Shown here piece after piece: positions 61,131 through 64,000 of a stretch of 64,000 nucleotides of DNA. A program made the position numbers and the translations under genes. Origin of the DNA: Paraburkholderia phosphatilytica (GTDB taxonomy: Bacteria; Pseudomonadota; Gammaproteobacteria; Burkholderiales; Burkholderiaceae); NCBI RefSeq assembly GCF_003443895.1, contig NZ_QQOA01000035.1, positions 1 to 64,000 of the forward strand. The letters run 5' to 3'. The number at the start of each line of letters is the position of its first letter. The first letter of the stretch is position 1. Below the pieces are notes generated by a model. The model did no database searches. It had not been told where the DNA came from and worked only from the letters and a program-made list of their open reading frames with translations.

Positions 61131-62677
61131 ATGCAACCGCAACCTTCGTTTTCGTCCTGTTCTTCATCGGCGTCACGATTCTCGGTTTCGTCGCCGCGCA
61201 CTGGCGCCGCGGCGATCTCGGCCATCTGGAAGAGTGGGGCCTCGGCGGCCGGCGCTTCGGCACGATCGTCACGTGGTTCCTGCTCGGCGGCGACCTGTAC
61301 ACCGCGTACACCTTCGTCGCGGTGCCGGCGCTCGTGTTCGGCGCGGGCGCAACCGGCTTCTTCGCGCTGCCCTATACGATCCTGATCTACCCGTTCGCGT
61401 TCGTCGTGTTCCCGAAGCTGTGGAGCATCGCGAAGCGGCAGGGCTACGTCACCTCCGCCGACTTCGTCAACGCCCGCTACGGCAGCCGCAGCCTCGCGCT
61501 CGCGGTCGCCGTGACCGGCATTCTCGCGACGATGCCGTACATCGCGCTGCAGCTCGTCGGCATCGAAGTGGTGATCGGCGCGCTCGGTTTCGATACGACC
61601 GGTTTCGTCGGCGACCTGCCGCTCATCATCGCGTTCGCGATCCTCGCCGCGTATACGTACACGTCGGGCCTGCGCGCGCCGGCGATGATCGCGGTCGTCA
61701 AGGACGTGCTGATCTACATCACGATCGGCGCGGCCGTGATCGTGATCCCGTCGCAGCTCGGCGGCTTTGGCCACATCTTCGCCGCGGTGCCGCCAGCCAA
61801 GCTGCTGCTGAAGGCGCCTGACGTGGCAAGCCTGAATGGCTACAGCGCGTACGCGACGCTCGCGGTCGGCTCGGCGCTGGCGCTGTTCCTGTATCCGCAC
61901 TCGATCACGGCGGTGCTGTCGTCGTCGTCGGGCAACACGATCCGCCGCAACATGGCGATGCTGCCGGCCTACTCGCTGGTGCTCGGCCTGCTCGCGCTGC
62001 TCGGCTTCATGGCGCTCGCGTCGGGCGTGAAGGACATGCCGGAGTTCGCGCCGTACTTCAAGGCGTTCGGCCCGAACTTCGCGGTGCCGGCGCTGTTCCT
62101 GCACTTCTTCCCGTCGTGGTTCGTCGGCGTCGCGTTCGCGGCGATCGGTATCGGCGCGCTGGTGCCGGCGGCAATCATGTCGATCGCGGCCGCGAACCTG
62201 TACACGCGCAACATCCACAAGCAGTTCGTGAACCGCAACATGACGAACGAGCAGGAGACCAACATCGCGAAGCTGGTGTCGCTGATCGTGAAGGTCGGCG
62301 CGGTCGCGTTCATTCTCGGTCTGCCGCTCACGTACGCGATCCAGCTGCAACTGCTCGGCGGTATCTGGATCATCCAGACGCTGCCCGCGATCGTGCTCGG
62401 TCTCTACACGCGCATGCTCGACTACCGTGGCCTCCTGATCGGCTGGGCGGCGGGTATCGCGACCGGTACGTGGATGGCGATCTCGCTGAAGCTCGCCGGT
62501 TCGATCTACGTGCTGCACATCGGCGGCGTCGCGATTCCGGGTTACGCCGCGGTGTGGTCGCTGATCGTGAACCTCGTGGTGTCGGTAGTGGTCAGCCTCG
62601 CGGTTCGCGCGATGGGCATGAAGCCGGCCGCGGATCATACGCATCCGGACGACTACCTGGACGTCGTCGAAAGCTGA
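61127..62677 (+). CDS. Sodium:solute symporter (MctP-like monocarboxylate transporter)
   Basis: A 516-residue inner-membrane protein with about 13 helices. SSS-family signatures include the opening LEEWGLGGRRFGTIVTWFLLGGDLYTAYTF and the LFLYPHSITAVLSSSS segment. It resembles MctP, which carries lactate, pyruvate and related acids in rhizobia; the actual substrate is inferred. Translation is coupled to the DUF3311 gene by ATGA. A strong terminator follows. Confidence 0.92.
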   Translation: MNATATFVFVLFFIGVTILGFVAAHWRRGDLGHLEEWGLGGRRFGTIVTWFLLGGDLYTAYTFVAVPALVFGAGATGFFALPYTILIYPFAFVVFPKLWSIAKRQGYVTSADFVNARYGSRSLALAVAVTGILATMPYIALQLVGIEVVIGALGFDTTGFVGDLPLIIAFAILAAYTYTSGLRAPAMIAVVKDVLIYITIGAAVIVIPSQLGGFGHIFAAVPPAKLLLKAPDVASLNGYSAYATLAVGSALALFLYPHSITAVLSSSSGNTIRRNMAMLPAYSLVLGLLALLGFMALASGVKDMPEFAPYFKAFGPNFAVPALFLHFFPSWFVGVAFAAIGIGALVPAAIMSIAAANLYTRNIHKQFVNRNMTNEQETNIAKLVSLIVKVGAVAFILGLPLTYAIQLQLLGGIWIIQTLPAIVLGLYTRMLDYRGLLIGWAAGIATGTWMAISLKLAGSIYVLHIGGVAIPGYAAVWSLIVNLVVSVVVSLAVRAMGMKPAADHTHPDDYLDVVES

Positions 62678-62720
62678 GCCTCGCTGGCTGGCTGGCGCTG
62701 CGCCAGCATCCGGTGTGATC

Positions 62721-62755
62721 GAAACGCCCGCAACGAACGTTGCGGGCGTTTCTTC
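62721..62755. terminator. Strong terminator after the symporter
   Basis: A perfect 15-bp stem GAAACGCCCGCAACG / CGTTGCGGGCGTTTC with a 2-base AA centre, followed by TTCTT. Confidence 0.88.
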
Positions 62756-62820
62756 TTCCGGCGTTCTGGTGCACGATAGCGTGAACCGGTTTCGGAGCGC
62801 GTCCAGCGCGTCTGCCCAGC

Positions 62821-63969
62821 ATGGCTTCGACCTCTACCGCCCAGCTCGCGCCGCGCCGCTCGCTGCTGTCCCGCGTGGTGCGCGCCGTCATGTCGCCGTT
62901 CTACCGTTTCCGTCACGCGAAGACCATCCATGCGGTGCGGGTCGGTCTCGCGATGTTCGTGTCGATCCTGATGACGAGCGGCATCCACATTCCGCACGGC
63001 ATCTGGGCGTCGGTCACCACGCTCGTCGTGATCGGCGGGCTGCAGCATCACGGCAACATCCGCAAGAAGTCGACGGACCGCGCCGCCGGCACCATGCTCG
63101 GCGCGACGATCGGTCTCGCGCTGATCCTGCAGCAGTCGTTCATCGGTTCGCTGTGGGTCACCTACGTGCTGATGTCGATCATCGCCGCGGTCTGCGGCTA
63201 CTACGCGATCGGCAAGGCCGGCTACGTCGCTCTGCTGACGGCGATCACCGCGTGCATCGTCGCGGGTCACGGCGACAACCTGATCGACACGGGCCTGTGG
63301 CGCACGCTCAACGTGATGATCGGCATCGTGATCGCACTCGCGTTTTCGTTCGCGCTGCCGCTGCACGCCACCTATTCGTGGCGCTATCTGATCGCGGACA
63401 ACCTGCGCGGCTGCGCGCGCGTGCTGCTGAGGGTAATGGAGGGCGAAAAGTTCGACACGGAGACGCAGAACCGCGTCTTCATCCAGCTCGGCGGGCGGCT
63501 CGTGCAGGCACGGGGGCTGATGCCGTCGGTGGCGAAGGAGATCGACGTGCCGAACGCGCGGCTGGAGGAGATCCAGCGTCTGCACCGCACGATGCTGAGC
63601 GCGCTGGAAATGATGGTGGAGGGCGCGCTCGCACATGCCGACGCATCGGGCCGGGCGGCGTTCGCGCATCAGTGCCATCCGCAGATGCGGGAGATGCGCG
63701 CGAGCATGCTGGAGATGGCCCGCGCGCTGCGTTTTTCCGCGACGCTCGAGCCGCGCACGCCTGCGCCGCGCGGCGGCGCGAGTTGCGAGCCGGCGGACGA
63801 TGCACCAACGACGCAGTTGACGGCCGCGCAACTCGGGCCGTTCTGGCTCGGCGAGCGGCTTGCGGAGCAGGTCGGGCAGCTGCGCGGCCTGCTCTATGCG
63901 ATCGAGCCGAACTGGAACATCGAACGGCGCATCCGGCCGCCGCGCGCGGGAACGGTCGGGGGCGCCTAG
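62821..63969 (+). CDS. FUSC-family inner-membrane protein (half-length)
   Basis: A 382-residue protein. Six hydrophobic segments at about 40-185 form one FUSC domain (VRVGLAMFVSILMTSGIHIPHGIWASVTTLVVI). A cytoplasmic helical domain follows, ending NIERRIRPPRAG. Full-length fusaric-acid-resistance-type pumps have about 650-700 residues with two such parts, so this is the shorter class. Role in efflux or envelope biology is inferred. Start ATG 62821. Its TAG stop lies in a 14-bp tandem repeat near the window end. Confidence 0.88.
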   Translation: MASTSTAQLAPRRSLLSRVVRAVMSPFYRFRHAKTIHAVRVGLAMFVSILMTSGIHIPHGIWASVTTLVVIGGLQHHGNIRKKSTDRAAGTMLGATIGLALILQQSFIGSLWVTYVLMSIIAAVCGYYAIGKAGYVALLTAITACIVAGHGDNLIDTGLWRTLNVMIGIVIALAFSFALPLHATYSWRYLIADNLRGCARVLLRVMEGEKFDTETQNRVFIQLGGRLVQARGLMPSVAKEIDVPNARLEEIQRLHRTMLSALEMMVEGALAHADASGRAAFAHQCHPQMREMRASMLEMARALRFSATLEPRTPAPRGGASCEPADDAPTTQLTAAQLGPFWLGERLAEQVGQLRGLLYAIEPNWNIERRIRPPRAGTVGGA

Positions 63970-63984
63970 CCGGGGGCGCCTAGC
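63957..63984. repeat. 14-bp tandem repeat over the FUSC stop codon
   Basis: CGGGGGCGCCTAGC occurs twice in perfect tandem (63957-63970, 63971-63984). The first copy contains the TAG stop, so both copies carry CTAG-based stops. Likely a replication-slippage product. Confidence 0.8.
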
Positions 63985-64000
63985 CGGCCGCGCCTGGCCG

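Overview
This is chromosomal DNA of a high-GC betaproteobacterium of the Burkholderiaceae, most like Burkholderia, Paraburkholderia or Caballeronia. The evidence is strong G/C third-position bias, a DUF4148 exported protein, an OpcP-type porin, the nadE-glnB pair, a dcm-vsr pair, and uup/parE/parC with typical betaproteobacterial sequences. The species cannot be named from the sequence alone.

Layout. 1-610: the 3' end of an IS200/IS605-type element (tnpB with its right end). 686-2323: a hipB/hipA toxin-antitoxin-like operon with two matching operators. 2408-8334: housekeeping genes (Tat-exported metallo-beta-lactamase-fold enzyme, CobW-family GTPase, GIY-YIG protein, acyltransferase, nadE, glnB). 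8464-13891: a major porin, a hisQMP polar amino-acid ABC transporter without a binding protein, and a pirin. 13974-16817: a Spy/CpxP-like periplasmic protein divergent from an OmpR-type response regulator and its kinase, with repeated GTAAC/GTAAT boxes between them. 16893-23893: a Cas2-like small protein, a diguanylate cyclase, a fused-permease ABC importer and two paralogous lipoproteins.

24242-30488 is the most interesting block. Two sigma-54 enhancer-binding proteins flank or sit among four intergenic matches to the -24/-12 promoter, all on the + strand and each directly upstream of a gene: a DUF883 membrane protein with a small partner, two small proline-rich proteins, and trehalose-6-phosphate synthase otsA. 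I infer an RpoN-dependent envelope or osmotic-stress locus.

30571-39753: MFS exporter, PEBP protein, vsr-dcm, small exported proteins, tRNA-Arg(CCU), rubredoxin and uup. 40053-44434: parE and parC, topoisomerase IV, with a consensus DnaA box just upstream of parE. 44655-56912: membrane proteins, chrA, a GGDEF/EAL protein, a PhzF-like enzyme, RidA, two fold-type-I PLP proteins (an aminotransferase and a MocR regulator), a VOC protein and htpG.

57063-60728: ubiC, a hypoxanthine-DNA-glycosylase-like gene, and yefM-yoeB. The glycosylase 3' end and the toxin-antitoxin pair form a segment of about 1.07 kb flanked by 23-bp direct repeats, with a displaced, decayed copy of the same gene's 3' end on the far side. 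This looks like a small cassette that replaced the end of its target gene. 60888-63969: a DUF3311/sodium:solute symporter pair and a FUSC-family membrane protein.
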